Part shown: one piece after another, positions 16,286 to 24,204 of the stretch
How positions within the stretch are numbered: the stretch's first letter is position 1
Layout of the letters: every line of letters starts with the position of its first letter
NCBI GenBank assembly: GCA_000995415.1
Contig: LCEX01000007.1
Span: 1 to 32,665, forward strand
Source: Candidatus Gottesmanbacteria bacterium GW2011_GWC1_43_10
GTDB lineage: Bacteria > Patescibacteriota > Microgenomatia > UBA10105
Length of the DNA stretch: 32,665 nt
Direction: 5' to 3'
The notes under the pieces: generated by a model
What the model saw: only the letters and a program-made list of their open reading frames with translations
Told to the model about the DNA's origin: nothing
Databases searched by the model: none
Translations under genes and position numbers: made by a program

Positions 16286-16331
16286 GAACTTCACCTCCTG
16301 ATAAGGCGTATTTTAAGATCTACTATGGGTT

Positions 16332-16468
16332 TTGTCAAAAAAACTGACAACTGTGTCATTTACACTTCCACACGTACATCATACGCTTCAAGTCAGAATA
16401 TCCGTGAACAGAATTCACATTTTTATGTCAAATATTTGACATATCAGTTTGAATCGACTGTATTCAAA
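16332..16468. promoter_or_regulatory. Palindrome-rich divergent control region with TGTCA half-sites
   Basis: Between the STAND gene and the Nudix gene lie five TGTCA/TGACA half-sites (16333, 16345, 16354, 16426, 16437). They include TTGTCA-N7-TGACAA, TGACA-N4-TGTCA and a perfect 18-bp palindrome ATGTCAAATATTTGACAT (16425-16442). A second inverted repeat TTTGAAT-N7-ATTCAAA (16448-16468) and GTGAA-N5-TTCAC (16404-16418) add to it. TTGACA at 16436-16441 could serve as a -35 inside the palindrome. This looks like a multi-site operator; the XRE-type regulator next door is the natural candidate binder. Confidence 0.6.
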
Positions 16469-16492
16469 CAAAATGTGCCGCTAAGATTTGCT

Positions 16493-16858
16493 ATGCACCA
16501 TTTGATGCAAATTTCTGTGGGAATTTTACTTAAAAACAGACGTCCGTCTCTTCTGACATTGTTTTCTCGTCCAAATACCCCTTGTGTTTACTTGACTGAA
16601 ACACTCCAGTCCGGAGAAACTTTTAATCAATGCATCACCCGCGTCACCCGCCAGCTCGGGTTGACTTTAAGAAAAATCCAATTATTAAACAGTAACTATT
16701 TGGACGTAAAACCGCCAGCTTCACCGAACCAATCTAAAACTAGGGCAGTCTACGACCGGATCATGTACATCAATTTTGTTGCTGAAGTCAAGGAAACGCT
16801 CGATAACCCTACCATCAAAACCCAAGGTTACTTCGGACAAAGAAACCTAAGACTATGA
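16493..16858 (+). CDS. Nudix-fold protein with degenerate Nudix box
   Basis: The track begins at 16271 inside the STAND gene; homology begins near MHHLMQISVGILLKNRR, so the ATG at 16493 (121 aa) is preferred, with a GTG at 16475 possible. The strand order and the ETLQSGETFNQCITRVTRQLGL segment follow a Nudix box (Gx5Ex7REUxEExGU), but the REUxEE acids are replaced (RVTRQLG), so metal-dependent hydrolysis is unlikely. Such proteins can be ligand sensors, as in NrtR-type regulators. It is divergent from the STAND regulator with shared palindromes. No clear ribosome binding site, so the start is uncertain. Confidence 0.5.
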   Translation: MHHLMQISVGILLKNRRPSLLTLFSRPNTPCVYLTETLQSGETFNQCITRVTRQLGLTLRKIQLLNSNYLDVKPPASPNQSKTRAVYDRIMYINFVAEVKETLDNPTIKTQGYFGQRNLRL

Positions 16859-16864
16859 ATCTAC

Positions 16865-16893
16865 TTGAATTTTCACCATAACTGGATTATGAT
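16865..16893 (+). promoter_or_regulatory. Promoter of the M23 peptidase gene
   Basis: TTGAAT (16865-16870), a 17-nt spacer and TATGAT (16888-16893) precede the GTG start at 16927. The match is good but not perfect. Confidence 0.5.
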
Positions 16894-16926
16894 ATAAATA
16901 TACTAAAATCTCATCTGGTAATACTT

Positions 16927-19239
16927 GTGCATCTGTTTCGGAAAATTACTTGCCTCACTGTAGCCTTTTTGACCTTACTCATAGGTCTTTATCTGACCTC
17001 TGCCCCCACCCAAGCTGTGGAAACCAGCGTCTATTATTTTAGTATTTTTGCTTCTCAACCTTTTGTTGATACCGGAGTTGATTTTCAGGCGGGTGATTAT
17101 ATTGACTTTAAAACCGTCGTGGGGTACATGATTATACCCGGGATGACAGTGCCGTGGATCTCCACACCCGGTGATCCCGGATGTACGGCCGGACCGACGT
17201 ATATCATACCCGGAGTCTATTGTTATTCCCTGATTGCCCGCTTTGGTGAAAATAATCCATTTCATGTAGGGTTTGCTGCGAATCTTTATGTGGCACAATC
17301 GGGCAGACTTTACCTAGCTGTCAACCATCCCCAGCCCTGGGGTATATCGCAGGGAACCGGGTCTTGGAATATTCGGGTGATCCGCAACTACTCGATCCCT
17401 CCGGCACCACCGACACCGTTTCTGGAACTGCCGTGGGATTATACAAATAAAAACATGGCTTTTGGCGATGCGGCCCTCGCCATCAATTCCTACTTTGACC
17501 ACGAGTATCCGCTACTTAGTGCCGGGTTGGGGGAACCAAGTGAAGCCTTAAATACGACCACATTATATCGAGGAGACTTTCGTACTGATTTTGATTATTC
17601 TTCTCACGATGGCTATGACTATGGTATGTCTGCAGAAGTTAGACTGGGTGATCCTGTACTTGCTGCAGCTAGTGGCTGCGCTTATTATAGATACACCGGC
17701 GGACCAGATAACACTTGGGCAGGAGGAAATGAGATTCATATCATCCATAATGGTACTGGTCAAGGCTACCAGACCAGATATTTTCATCTGCTTGCGGAAA
17801 ACCTGATTACCAAGGAAACTGACCCAACAAAATGCGTCAACGTTACACAAGGCCAATGGATAGGCAACGTTGGTTCAACCGGCCACTCTACCGGACCACA
17901 TCTCCACTTTATGGTCATCCAGGACAAAAACCACGACGGCGATTTTGATGACAATATCCCGGACGGCGTGACTGATCCGTTTGGCTGGCAAAGCACTTTA
18001 CCCGATCCGTGGCCAGGCTATACATTTAACTATAATGGGTTATTGCGTTCCGGTAACCAAAGTTATTACTTATGGCTGCATCCCGTTCCGAACCTTGATC
18101 CGAAACTATTTACTAACGGCGGGTTCTTTCAGCTGGAGCAGTATAAACTAAACTTTCCTTCGGGGGCTACGAATCAAACTCTCAACCTGCATACCATCAT
18201 CGCCCCGATTCAGAAAATATCCGACGCTATTGTCTCTCTGGGGACTTCGTTTGTCGTCACCGCAACTGATCTGTTTGGTAATAGCGTCAATACTTTCCAA
18301 CAGCCGTTCACTTTAACTATTGATTTTTCAGATATTGATTTGACTAAATACAATCAAGATACTCTGAAAATCTATTCCAGCAGCGATGGCAGCAATTGGC
18401 AGCCGGAAGTGACTACTATTGATTTCACGGAAAAAACTGCCAGCGCCCAACTGAACCACCTGACACAATTTGCCCTCTTTGCTGAAAAACTTGATGCCGT
18501 TCCTCCCCAAACTACCATCTATTACAACGGTATCACTCCTCCACCCGCACAACTGGCGCCTCCGGTAAATATCAGCCTGGCGGCAACAGACAGTAGCCAG
18601 GTAGCCTATTCACTCTATCGTTTTGACGATGGCGATTGGCAGGAATACGCGGCTCCGTTTACCGCAGAGTCTGCCGGTTTGCATACACTGGAATATTACT
18701 CGGTGGATACGGCCGACAATATTGAGACGATTAAGAGCGAGACGTTTACTATCGTCACCGATACCATACCACCCGAGACCAGTTGGATATATGACCGGGT
18801 GGCAAACGATGTTGCCTTTACCGGCCTTGATGAACACTTGGAGCGGCTGGAAACCACACCACTCGGAGAAAACCTCTATCAAATGACTGTCACCGACACA
18901 TACGCCAATACATTTCGCATTACTTACAAAAAACAGCTGCAACCCGCGAAGTTGAAACTGGAAATTACTGATATTTCCTATAATAATCAGGCTGTGTCAC
19001 CCTTAATCCCCACTCGACTTTATGTTGAAAATCGCAGTGATACTTCAGGAGTACTCAAACGTACAAGCCAAAGCTGGGTAGTCTGGGATCAAACCAAAGT
19101 GAAGATTGAATACAACGCAGATCTTGACCAAAGCCGCATCACAAAACTGGAAAATGGCCAGGAGACAGTTGAAACCAAACCGGGATTTGTGCCGTTGCAA
19201 ATCACTACCAACCAAGGTATGCTAAATTTTAGTTACTAA
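16927..19239 (+). CDS. Secreted M23 metallopeptidase with lectin-like and Ig-like domains
   Basis: 770 aa with a GTG start. Signal peptide about 1-30 (LTVAFLTLLIGLYLTSAPTQA). Residues about 35-152 (VDTGVDFQAGDYIDF...GRLYLAVNHP) resemble PA-IL/LecA-like beta-sandwiches. The lysostaphin-type M23 domain (about 215-350) keeps its zinc ligands: His227 and Asp231 in HDGYD and His327 in the HLH motif. After it come a beta-rich region (about 385-520), an Ig-like domain introduced by VPPQTTIYYNG, and a C-terminal domain ending at 770. Expected to cleave peptidoglycan cross-links outside the membrane, of the cell itself or of a neighbour. The small gene downstream starts 2 nt after its stop. Confidence 0.88.
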   Translation: MHLFRKITCLTVAFLTLLIGLYLTSAPTQAVETSVYYFSIFASQPFVDTGVDFQAGDYIDFKTVVGYMIIPGMTVPWISTPGDPGCTAGPTYIIPGVYCYSLIARFGENNPFHVGFAANLYVAQSGRLYLAVNHPQPWGISQGTGSWNIRVIRNYSIPPAPPTPFLELPWDYTNKNMAFGDAALAINSYFDHEYPLLSAGLGEPSEALNTTTLYRGDFRTDFDYSSHDGYDYGMSAEVRLGDPVLAAASGCAYYRYTGGPDNTWAGGNEIHIIHNGTGQGYQTRYFHLLAENLITKETDPTKCVNVTQGQWIGNVGSTGHSTGPHLHFMVIQDKNHDGDFDDNIPDGVTDPFGWQSTLPDPWPGYTFNYNGLLRSGNQSYYLWLHPVPNLDPKLFTNGGFFQLEQYKLNFPSGATNQTLNLHTIIAPIQKISDAIVSLGTSFVVTATDLFGNSVNTFQQPFTLTIDFSDIDLTKYNQDTLKIYSSSDGSNWQPEVTTIDFTEKTASAQLNHLTQFALFAEKLDAVPPQTTIYYNGITPPPAQLAPPVNISLAATDSSQVAYSLYRFDDGDWQEYAAPFTAESAGLHTLEYYSVDTADNIETIKSETFTIVTDTIPPETSWIYDRVANDVAFTGLDEHLERLETTPLGENLYQMTVTDTYANTFRITYKKQLQPAKLKLEITDISYNNQAVSPLIPTRLYVENRSDTSGVLKRTSQSWVVWDQTKVKIEYNADLDQSRITKLENGQETVETKPGFVPLQITTNQGMLNFSY

Positions 19240-19241
19240 AT

Positions 19242-19763
19242 ATGGCGAAGAAAACTGATTTAAATAAACATCTATCTCCCTACTGGGTTATCGTTGCGAT
19301 AATACTAATACTTGGTTTGATTTATGCTAATAAATATAGCTTTGTACCACCACCAAAACCAACACCCTCTCCCCAAAGTGAATCACCGTTTAAAACTTTT
19401 AAATCCAGCAGTGTAATGGATTTCACGATACAAGTTCCAGCTAATTATGCAGTGGAAGAAAAATTAGGGGGTGTTAAAATTATTTCAAATAATAATTCAG
19501 AAATAACAATTGGATTTAACAGTACCAACTATGATAATTTGAAAGATTACTATAATAATAGTCCAAATAGATTCAATGACCGAGTTAAGCAAAAAAACGA
19601 TTTAGAAATAAATGGACTTCAAGGCATTAAAAGTCTATTTGAAGATCATGTAACATATTTTATTTACACAAAAAATCGAGTTTATATTATATCTACGTCA
19701 TTTTCTTCTCTCTATTCCGACCTTGACCAAATCGCCCTATCATTTCGCTACACCCCCAATTAA
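19242..19763 (+). CDS. Membrane-anchored extracytoplasmic protein, unknown
   Basis: 173 aa: a short basic N-terminus, one transmembrane helix (WVIVAIILILGLIYA, about 14-28), a Pro-rich linker (PPPKPTPSPQ), then a soluble beta-rich domain of about 115 residues facing outward. The soluble part (FTIQVPANYAVEEKLGG...) recalls PsbP-like domains found tethered in Gram-positives, but the match is weak. It begins 2 nt after the M23 peptidase and is probably cotranscribed, so it may anchor or assist that enzyme. Confidence 0.7.
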   Translation: MAKKTDLNKHLSPYWVIVAIILILGLIYANKYSFVPPPKPTPSPQSESPFKTFKSSSVMDFTIQVPANYAVEEKLGGVKIISNNNSEITIGFNSTNYDNLKDYYNNSPNRFNDRVKQKNDLEINGLQGIKSLFEDHVTYFIYTKNRVYIISTSFSSLYSDLDQIALSFRYTPN

Positions 19764-19799
19764 ATCTGGCTTCTATTTAAGATTAAGACAAGTCTAAGG

Positions 19800-20771
19800 C
19801 TAGTCGTTTTTTGCGATATTTAGTTCCCTCAAAACTGTCTCCACGGCTAATAATATTGGCACCGCCAGTATGATACCCACGGTACCGCCTAAACGTCCGC
19901 CTACCATTAGAGCCAACAGTGTCACGAGCGGTGGTATCCCCACAGCTTTTTGCATCACTGAAGGCACAATCAAATTATTCTCCAACTGCTGGATGATGAA
20001 GTATAAAGCAGCTACAGTCAGAGCCAGACCAGGAGATATAGTTAAAGCGACCAACACAGCCGGGATGGCGGAGATGATCGGACCGATGATCGGCACCATT
20101 TCCAGTACTCCGGCAACTAGAGCCAAAGGCAAAGCATAGCTTACTCCCAAAAGAGTCAATCCTAGATATGAGGTAATACCAATAATCAAACCTAATGTGA
20201 GCTCTCCCCGTACCCAAGCTCCGAGTCTGATTTCGATCAGACCGATGATACCTCCGATTTTGCGCGCTGATTCCTTCCCCACAAATATTTCCAAGTACTG
20301 TTCTAGTTTTTTTATTTCTAAAAGAAAATAAAATACAAATACGGCCAAAGTAAAAATTGTGACGATATCAGAAACTACGCTAAATGTCACTCTGGCCAGA
20401 TTTTGGCTTAGTGGCGCAAATTCTGAAATTATAGTGTCTATATCTATATTGATAAAAGGTGCTGTCTGCCTCAGATAATACGGCAAATTTGCCATTAATT
20501 TGACAGATTGTGCAACTAATGGTGGAAAAATCAAGGTTCCAAACATGACTAAAATACTTATCACGACCAAGTAAACACCCAAAATCGCCACAAATCTTGG
20601 TAGCTTAAGTCCTTCCAGTTTTTCTACACTTGGCCTCAAAGCCGACATGAAGATAAAAGCAACAAAAAGCAGTGTCAGGATATCCCGAATCCGGATCACC
20701 AACCAACCCAGCCCCAAAATAAGAGCTAGCCAAAGTAGAGTTTTAGGTGAAATTTCCAGTTTTGACGGCAT
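19800..20771 (-). CDS. AI-2E/PerM family membrane transporter
   Basis: 323 aa with about eight hydrophobic helices. The family pattern is clear: an N-terminal helix pair (TLLWLALILGLGWLVI...LTLLFVAFIFMSALRP), a long amphipathic middle region, and the conserved C-terminal PIIGPIISAIPAVLVAL and LENNLIVPSVMQ segments. Members export small molecules or act as Na+/H+ antiporters; the AI-2 link does not hold for most. It stands alone on the minus strand and is convergent with the M23 unit. Confidence 0.88.
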   Translation of the reverse strand: MPSKLEISPKTLLWLALILGLGWLVIRIRDILTLLFVAFIFMSALRPSVEKLEGLKLPRFVAILGVYLVVISILVMFGTLIFPPLVAQSVKLMANLPYYLRQTAPFINIDIDTIISEFAPLSQNLARVTFSVVSDIVTIFTLAVFVFYFLLEIKKLEQYLEIFVGKESARKIGGIIGLIEIRLGAWVRGELTLGLIIGITSYLGLTLLGVSYALPLALVAGVLEMVPIIGPIISAIPAVLVALTISPGLALTVAALYFIIQQLENNLIVPSVMQKAVGIPPLVTLLALMVGGRLGGTVGIILAVPILLAVETVLRELNIAKND

Positions 20772-20779
20772 TTTATTAA

Positions 20780-20867
20780 ATGACTAATGATCAATTCCTG
20801 CCTGCACAGACAGGTCTGATGTCTAAATAATAAAGAAATTTACTGATTTTTCAGATTAATTAGTCAT
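20780..20867. repeat. Intergenic inverted repeat with an inner palindrome
   Basis: ATGACTAAT (20780-20788) pairs with ATTAGTCAT (20859-20867) across most of the gap between the AI-2E gene and miaA. Inside is CCTGCCTG...CAGACAGG, a relative of short palindromes also seen at 22728-22750 and 26299-26316. Confidence 0.55.
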
Positions 20868-20873
20868 TAGGAA

Positions 20874-21977
20874 TTAGACATTTTGTTTATTATACCATTT
20901 ATCAACCATTTCGATCACGCGTTTTTGATAGTCAGTTGAAGTGATATCAAACCACTCGATTCCCGCCTCTTTCTTAAACCACGTCAACTGCCTTTTGGCA
21001 TATTGCTTCTCATCCAACTTCCACCGCTCAATGATTTCTGATATCAATTTTGAGTTCTGGGATTTGGGTTCTGAGTTCTCAAAGAATGGTTCCCATTCTC
21101 TATACCCCAGCCCACTCATTGCAGGCTTTTCCCATGAATAGCCTTTTTTTAACAGCTTTTCAATTTCCCCAAGCACACCTTGTTTCATCCGCTCGTCAAC
21201 ACGTGCGTCAATCCGATGGAATAACTCATCAGGTGGTGCAGTAAGACCGATTAGTAAATTATCTGTTCGTAACGCCCCCTGACCCCCTCTTAACCTAAGA
21301 GGGGGAAATCCCTCTCTTAAAATAAGAGAGGGTAAGGGTGAGTTATGAACATTTTGTTTTTTCCACTCTTCAACTTCAATCGCCCTCACAAGTCGTCGCG
21401 GATTGAATCTATCTGAATGGTTCATGCTTTCAAATTTCTCGGAGGTATTTTTCTTCAACTCTGTTTGAAGTTCTTCAACAGTTAATTTATCTAGCTTTTG
21501 TCGAAGACTCGCATTTGGTGGAATAAAAATTCCATCCCAAGGCCTAAGTAGTGCACGAACATATAACCCAGTTCCACCAACAATGATAGGTAATTTTCCC
21601 CTCTGCCAAATATCTTGAATAACCGCCTCCGCGAGTTGCTTAAATTCACCCACATTAAACACATAGTCCGGCTCAACTATATCAACTAACCATATCGGAA
21701 CTTCGTCTTTATTCCTAAACCCAACAGTAAATTTTTTATTAACCCCACCCCTCCTCCCCTTTATTAAAGGGGAGGTGAAGGAGGGGTTTAATTTTTCATT
21801 TTGATTTTTGATTTTTGATTTTTGATCAATGTCCTTTCCCGTCCCAATGTCCATACCACGATACACTTGTCTGCTATCTGCAGAAATAAGTTCTCCACCG
21901 AATTTTTTTGCAAGGTGTAACGCCAGCGCAGTTTTACCGGTAGCAGTGGGACCACAGATAATTAATAATTGTTTCAT
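20874..21977 (-). CDS. miaA: tRNA dimethylallyltransferase with repeat-derived insertions
   Basis: Adds a dimethylallyl group to A37 of tRNAs reading UNN codons. The ATG at 21977 (367 aa) is chosen because MKQLLIICGPTATGKT is the family's normal start; the 22 upstream residues in the track come from a repeat. P-loop GPTATGKT (9-16), DSRQVYRGMDIGTGK (34-48) and GGTGLYVRAL are intact. The protein is about 60 residues longer than usual because of low-complexity segments: about 52-80 (encoded by the palindrome at 21739-21791 plus a TGATTTT tandem repeat), a second one encoded by 21270-21345, and a third near EPKSQNSKL. All preserve frame. Followed in function by miaB just upstream. Confidence 0.93.
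   Translation of the reverse strand: MKQLLIICGPTATGKTALALHLAKKFGGELISADSRQVYRGMDIGTGKDIDQKSKIKNQNEKLNPSFTSPLIKGRRGGVNKKFTVGFRNKDEVPIWLVDIVEPDYVFNVGEFKQLAEAVIQDIWQRGKLPIIVGGTGLYVRALLRPWDGIFIPPNASLRQKLDKLTVEELQTELKKNTSEKFESMNHSDRFNPRRLVRAIEVEEWKKQNVHNSPLPSLILREGFPPLRLRGGQGALRTDNLLIGLTAPPDELFHRIDARVDERMKQGVLGEIEKLLKKGYSWEKPAMSGLGYREWEPFFENSEPKSQNSKLISEIIERWKLDEKQYAKRQLTWFKKEAGIEWFDITSTDYQKRVIEMVDKWYNKQNV
21270..21345. repeat. Palindromic element inside miaA
   Basis: TAACGCCCCCTGACCCCCT begins a block with two hairpins (CCCCCTCTTA/TAAGAGGGGG and CCCTCTCTTA/TAAGAGAGGG). Its first 24 bases equal the reverse complement of the right arm of the intergenic copy at 25441-25490. It is read through in frame and encodes SPLPSLILREGFPPLRLRGG-like sequence. 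Confidence 0.8.
21739..21791. repeat. Second palindromic element inside miaA
   Basis: TTAACCCCACCCCTCCTCCC starts a 53-bp near-perfect inverted repeat centred on CCCCTTTATTAAAGGGG. It is of the same type as the copy in miaB (22716-22784) and encodes NPSFTSPLIKGRRGGV in frame. Confidence 0.8.
21802..21826. repeat. TGATTTT tandem repeat inside miaA
   Basis: Three and a half copies of the 7-mer TGATTTT, directly beside the palindromic element. They encode the Lys/Asn/Gln-rich segment KSKIKNQN. Seven-base units shift the frame unless the total change is a multiple of three, so this is a possible slippage site. Confidence 0.75.
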
Positions 21978-22045
21978 TGTTATATTGTTGAATGGTTGAT
22001 TAACAAGCCTATGCAACAATTTAGCAATAGAACAATCTAACAATG
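21975..22045. repeat. Imperfect inverted repeat between miaB and miaA
   Basis: CATTGTTA (21975-21982) pairs with TAACAATG (22038-22045), with several further ATTGTT/AACAAT words inside. It fills the miaB-miaA gap and overlaps the miaA start codon, so a stem here could hide or expose that start. Confidence 0.6.
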
Positions 22046-22055
22046 TGCATTCTAT

Positions 22056-23414
22056 TTACAAGACACTCTGGGCTCTAGATGCATATCGATCAATGGTATA
22101 AGTTCCTCTCTTAAGGTTTTTTTGATTTATGAGCTCATCCAAGATTTTCCACCGGCGCTTTTTCTCGGTATGAGGAACATTATCTTGATAAGCTTTGTGG
22201 GCAGCAGTCATCGGCCGGTCTGAATACATCGCCACATAGGCTTTGCTAAATCCGACTTTTTTAACCAAATCTACCGTATTTTCAAACTGTTCTCTTGTCT
22301 CTCCGCAAAAACCAACGATAATATCTGTGGAAAATGTCATTTTCGGTATCTGTTGACGAATTTTTTTGATCAATTCTATATATTCTTCACGAGAGTACCA
22401 GCGATTCATTCGTTTAAGCACTTCATTATCTCCAGATTGCAGTGCAAAATGCAGATGACGAACAATTTTAGTATTCTTTTTGATCGTTTCAATCAGTTCA
22501 TCGGTAAAATCCCATGGGTTTGAGGAAATAAAGTCTACTTTTTCTACTCCACGGATTGCACAGACTTCATCAAGAAGAAACGGAAATAATGTTGGGATAC
22601 GCAACTTTCCTAAATGCTTCACAAATACTGGCGTAACCTTAATCCCGTTTGGCAACCCGTAACCGTCATACGGAACAACTTTATTTTTTGGTAACTCCCC
22701 CTCCTCTCCCCCTCGTAACCCCACCCCTGCCTCGCCGACAGACAGGCTTCCTCCCCTTAAATTAAGGGGAGGTGAGGAGGGGTTATTTTGGAAATAAGTC
22801 CCAACATCAAGATCTCGTAATACTTGAATATTATCTTTTCCCACCACCAAATCCGCTCCGTATGAGTTGACATTTTGACCAACTAAAGTAACTTCTGTAA
22901 ATCCCTGACTAGCCAAGTGCTCGATTTCATGAATGATTTCATGGAAAGGCCGACTAATCTCTCGACCCCTGGTAAAAGGCACTACACAAAAAGTACAAAA
23001 GTTATTGCAACCATTGGAAATCGGCACCCACGCATGTACTCGATTGGTACGGATGGGAGCATTATCAAATCCGACCTCTTCAATCGGCAAAAACTCATCG
23101 ACTTGGGGCATTGCCTCCCGAATCTTTTTGAAAAATCGGCCAGTCTTATCACGCGCCGCCATCCCAATCATACAACCAGTCACCACAACTTTGAGGTTTG
23201 GTTCACTCAATTTACGTTTGGATAAATTATTAACCAATCCGTAGACTCGATTTTCAGCCGACTCCCGAATCATGCAGGTGTTAATCACAATATGATCTGC
23301 TTCGTCAATACTCGCAGAAGGAACCATCCCACGCGCTTCCAACATCCCGGCTACTCTTTCCGAATCCGCTTTATTCGCCTGACATCCGAAGGTTTGGATA
23401 AAGTATTTTGTCAT
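22056..23414 (-). CDS. miaB: tRNA-2-methylthio-N6-dimethylallyladenosine synthase, lacking a TRAM domain
   Basis: Radical-SAM methylthiotransferase acting on the i6A37 that MiaA makes. The N-terminal cluster-binding Cys are 11, 47 and 81, and the radical-SAM motif CNNFCTFC gives Cys136, 140 and 143. Residues about 209-245 (Gly/Arg/Pro-rich) are encoded by a palindromic insertion absent from the family. The chain ends at RASRAQSVL-like residues right after the catalytic domain, so the usual C-terminal TRAM tRNA-binding domain of about 60 residues is missing; the DNA after the stop shows no frameshifted continuation. miaA follows 78 nt downstream, giving a two-step modification operon. Confidence 0.92.
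   Translation of the reverse strand: MTKYFIQTFGCQANKADSERVAGMLEARGMVPSASIDEADHIVINTCMIRESAENRVYGLVNNLSKRKLSEPNLKVVVTGCMIGMAARDKTGRFFKKIREAMPQVDEFLPIEEVGFDNAPIRTNRVHAWVPISNGCNNFCTFCVVPFTRGREISRPFHEIIHEIEHLASQGFTEVTLVGQNVNSYGADLVVGKDNIQVLRDLDVGTYFQNNPSSPPLNLRGGSLSVGEAGVGLRGGEEGELPKNKVVPYDGYGLPNGIKVTPVFVKHLGKLRIPTLFPFLLDEVCAIRGVEKVDFISSNPWDFTDELIETIKKNTKIVRHLHFALQSGDNEVLKRMNRWYSREEYIELIKKIRQQIPKMTFSTDIIVGFCGETREQFENTVDLVKKVGFSKAYVAMYSDRPMTAAHKAYQDNVPHTEKKRRWKILDELINQKNLKRGTYTIDRYASRAQSVL
22716..22784. repeat. Palindromic element in miaB carrying a nested smaller palindrome
   Basis: TAACCCCACCCCT...AGGAGGGGTTA matches the element in miaA (21739-21791), but its left arm is interrupted by about 20 bases (GCCTCGCCGACAGACAGGCT) that are themselves an imperfect palindrome. 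A further C-rich stretch (22692-22715) lies just before it. The whole block is translated in frame. Confidence 0.78.
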
Positions 23415-23439
23415 ACAGGGTATTTTAACAGAAAGGCGG

Positions 23440-24198
23440 CTAAGAGGAGGAAAATTTTTCCAAAATAAATTTCTCTATCACTACAGCCACTCCATCTTCC
23501 TCAACTCCCGGAGCTACAAAATCCGCTATGGCCTTAAGATCCGGCACTGCATTTCCCATCGCAATTTTGAGCCCACACGCCATCAGAAGTGGAAAATCGT
23601 TATAACCGTCGCCGACTCCGATAATTTCATGTGGTTCAACAGGAAGTAATTGACTGACTCGATGTATTCCATGAAGTTTTGAAGCATTCACATGGCAAAT
23701 TTCAATTCCAATTTGTCCTTTATTTGAAACGACCATCTTATGCAGATTAATATTTTTGTAGTGACTTAGGGCTTGAATGATTTGGTCAGCTTTGCTCTCA
23801 GTTAAATCAGGAAGATACAAACTATGAATTGGCTTGGTTATAGCCTCTCCTGCATATGGTACGTCAATAACACCATCAAACTGACGAATTTCCACTTGAA
23901 ATTGTTTCAACAGCTCATAAAGTTCCGGTACAAGCGCCTGATTGATCGGAGTTTCTTCAATAATTTTTCGTTTCACAGGATCATAAATTTGGATGCCGTT
24001 GGAAATGACACACAAACCGCTTAAATTAAGTTTTTCTATAACTGGAAGTGCTGTTAAAAGGATTCTTCCGGTAGCTAAACAAACATGAATCAACTTATCA
24101 GCCGCAAGCACTGCCTCAGTCACCCTTTTACTAGGAACTGTGTTTCCTGTAGACACAGTGGTTCCATCCAAATCCAAAAATAAGGCTTTATATTTCAT
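23440..24198 (-). CDS. HAD-superfamily (Cof-type) phosphatase
   Basis: 252 aa from the ATG at 24198; the extra 34 residues of the track come from the repeat at 24205-24278. Motif I DLDGT (nucleophile Asp in ALFLDLDGTTVS), motif II in the VISNG segment, and motif IV GDGYNDFPLL, with an IIB-type cap between them. Members dephosphorylate sugar phosphates or flavin and PLP precursors in the cytosol; the substrate is unknown. It lies between pyrD and miaB on the same strand. Confidence 0.9.
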   Translation of the reverse strand: MKYKALFLDLDGTTVSTGNTVPSKRVTEAVLAADKLIHVCLATGRILLTALPVIEKLNLSGLCVISNGIQIYDPVKRKIIEETPINQALVPELYELLKQFQVEIRQFDGVIDVPYAGEAITKPIHSLYLPDLTESKADQIIQALSHYKNINLHKMVVSNKGQIGIEICHVNASKLHGIHRVSQLLPVEPHEIIGVGDGYNDFPLLMACGLKIAMGNAVPDLKAIADFVAPGVEEDGVAVVIEKFILEKFSSS

Positions 24199-24204
24199 AC
24201 ATTT

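Noticed and set aside
16271-16492. Upstream part of the Nudix ORF as coding
   Set aside because: It overlaps the STAND start and the palindrome-rich control region, and Nudix similarity begins only near 16493.
21270-22784. C/G-rich repeats as a CRISPR array
   Set aside because: Copies are few, unevenly spaced, nested and inside genes, without regular spacers or cas genes.
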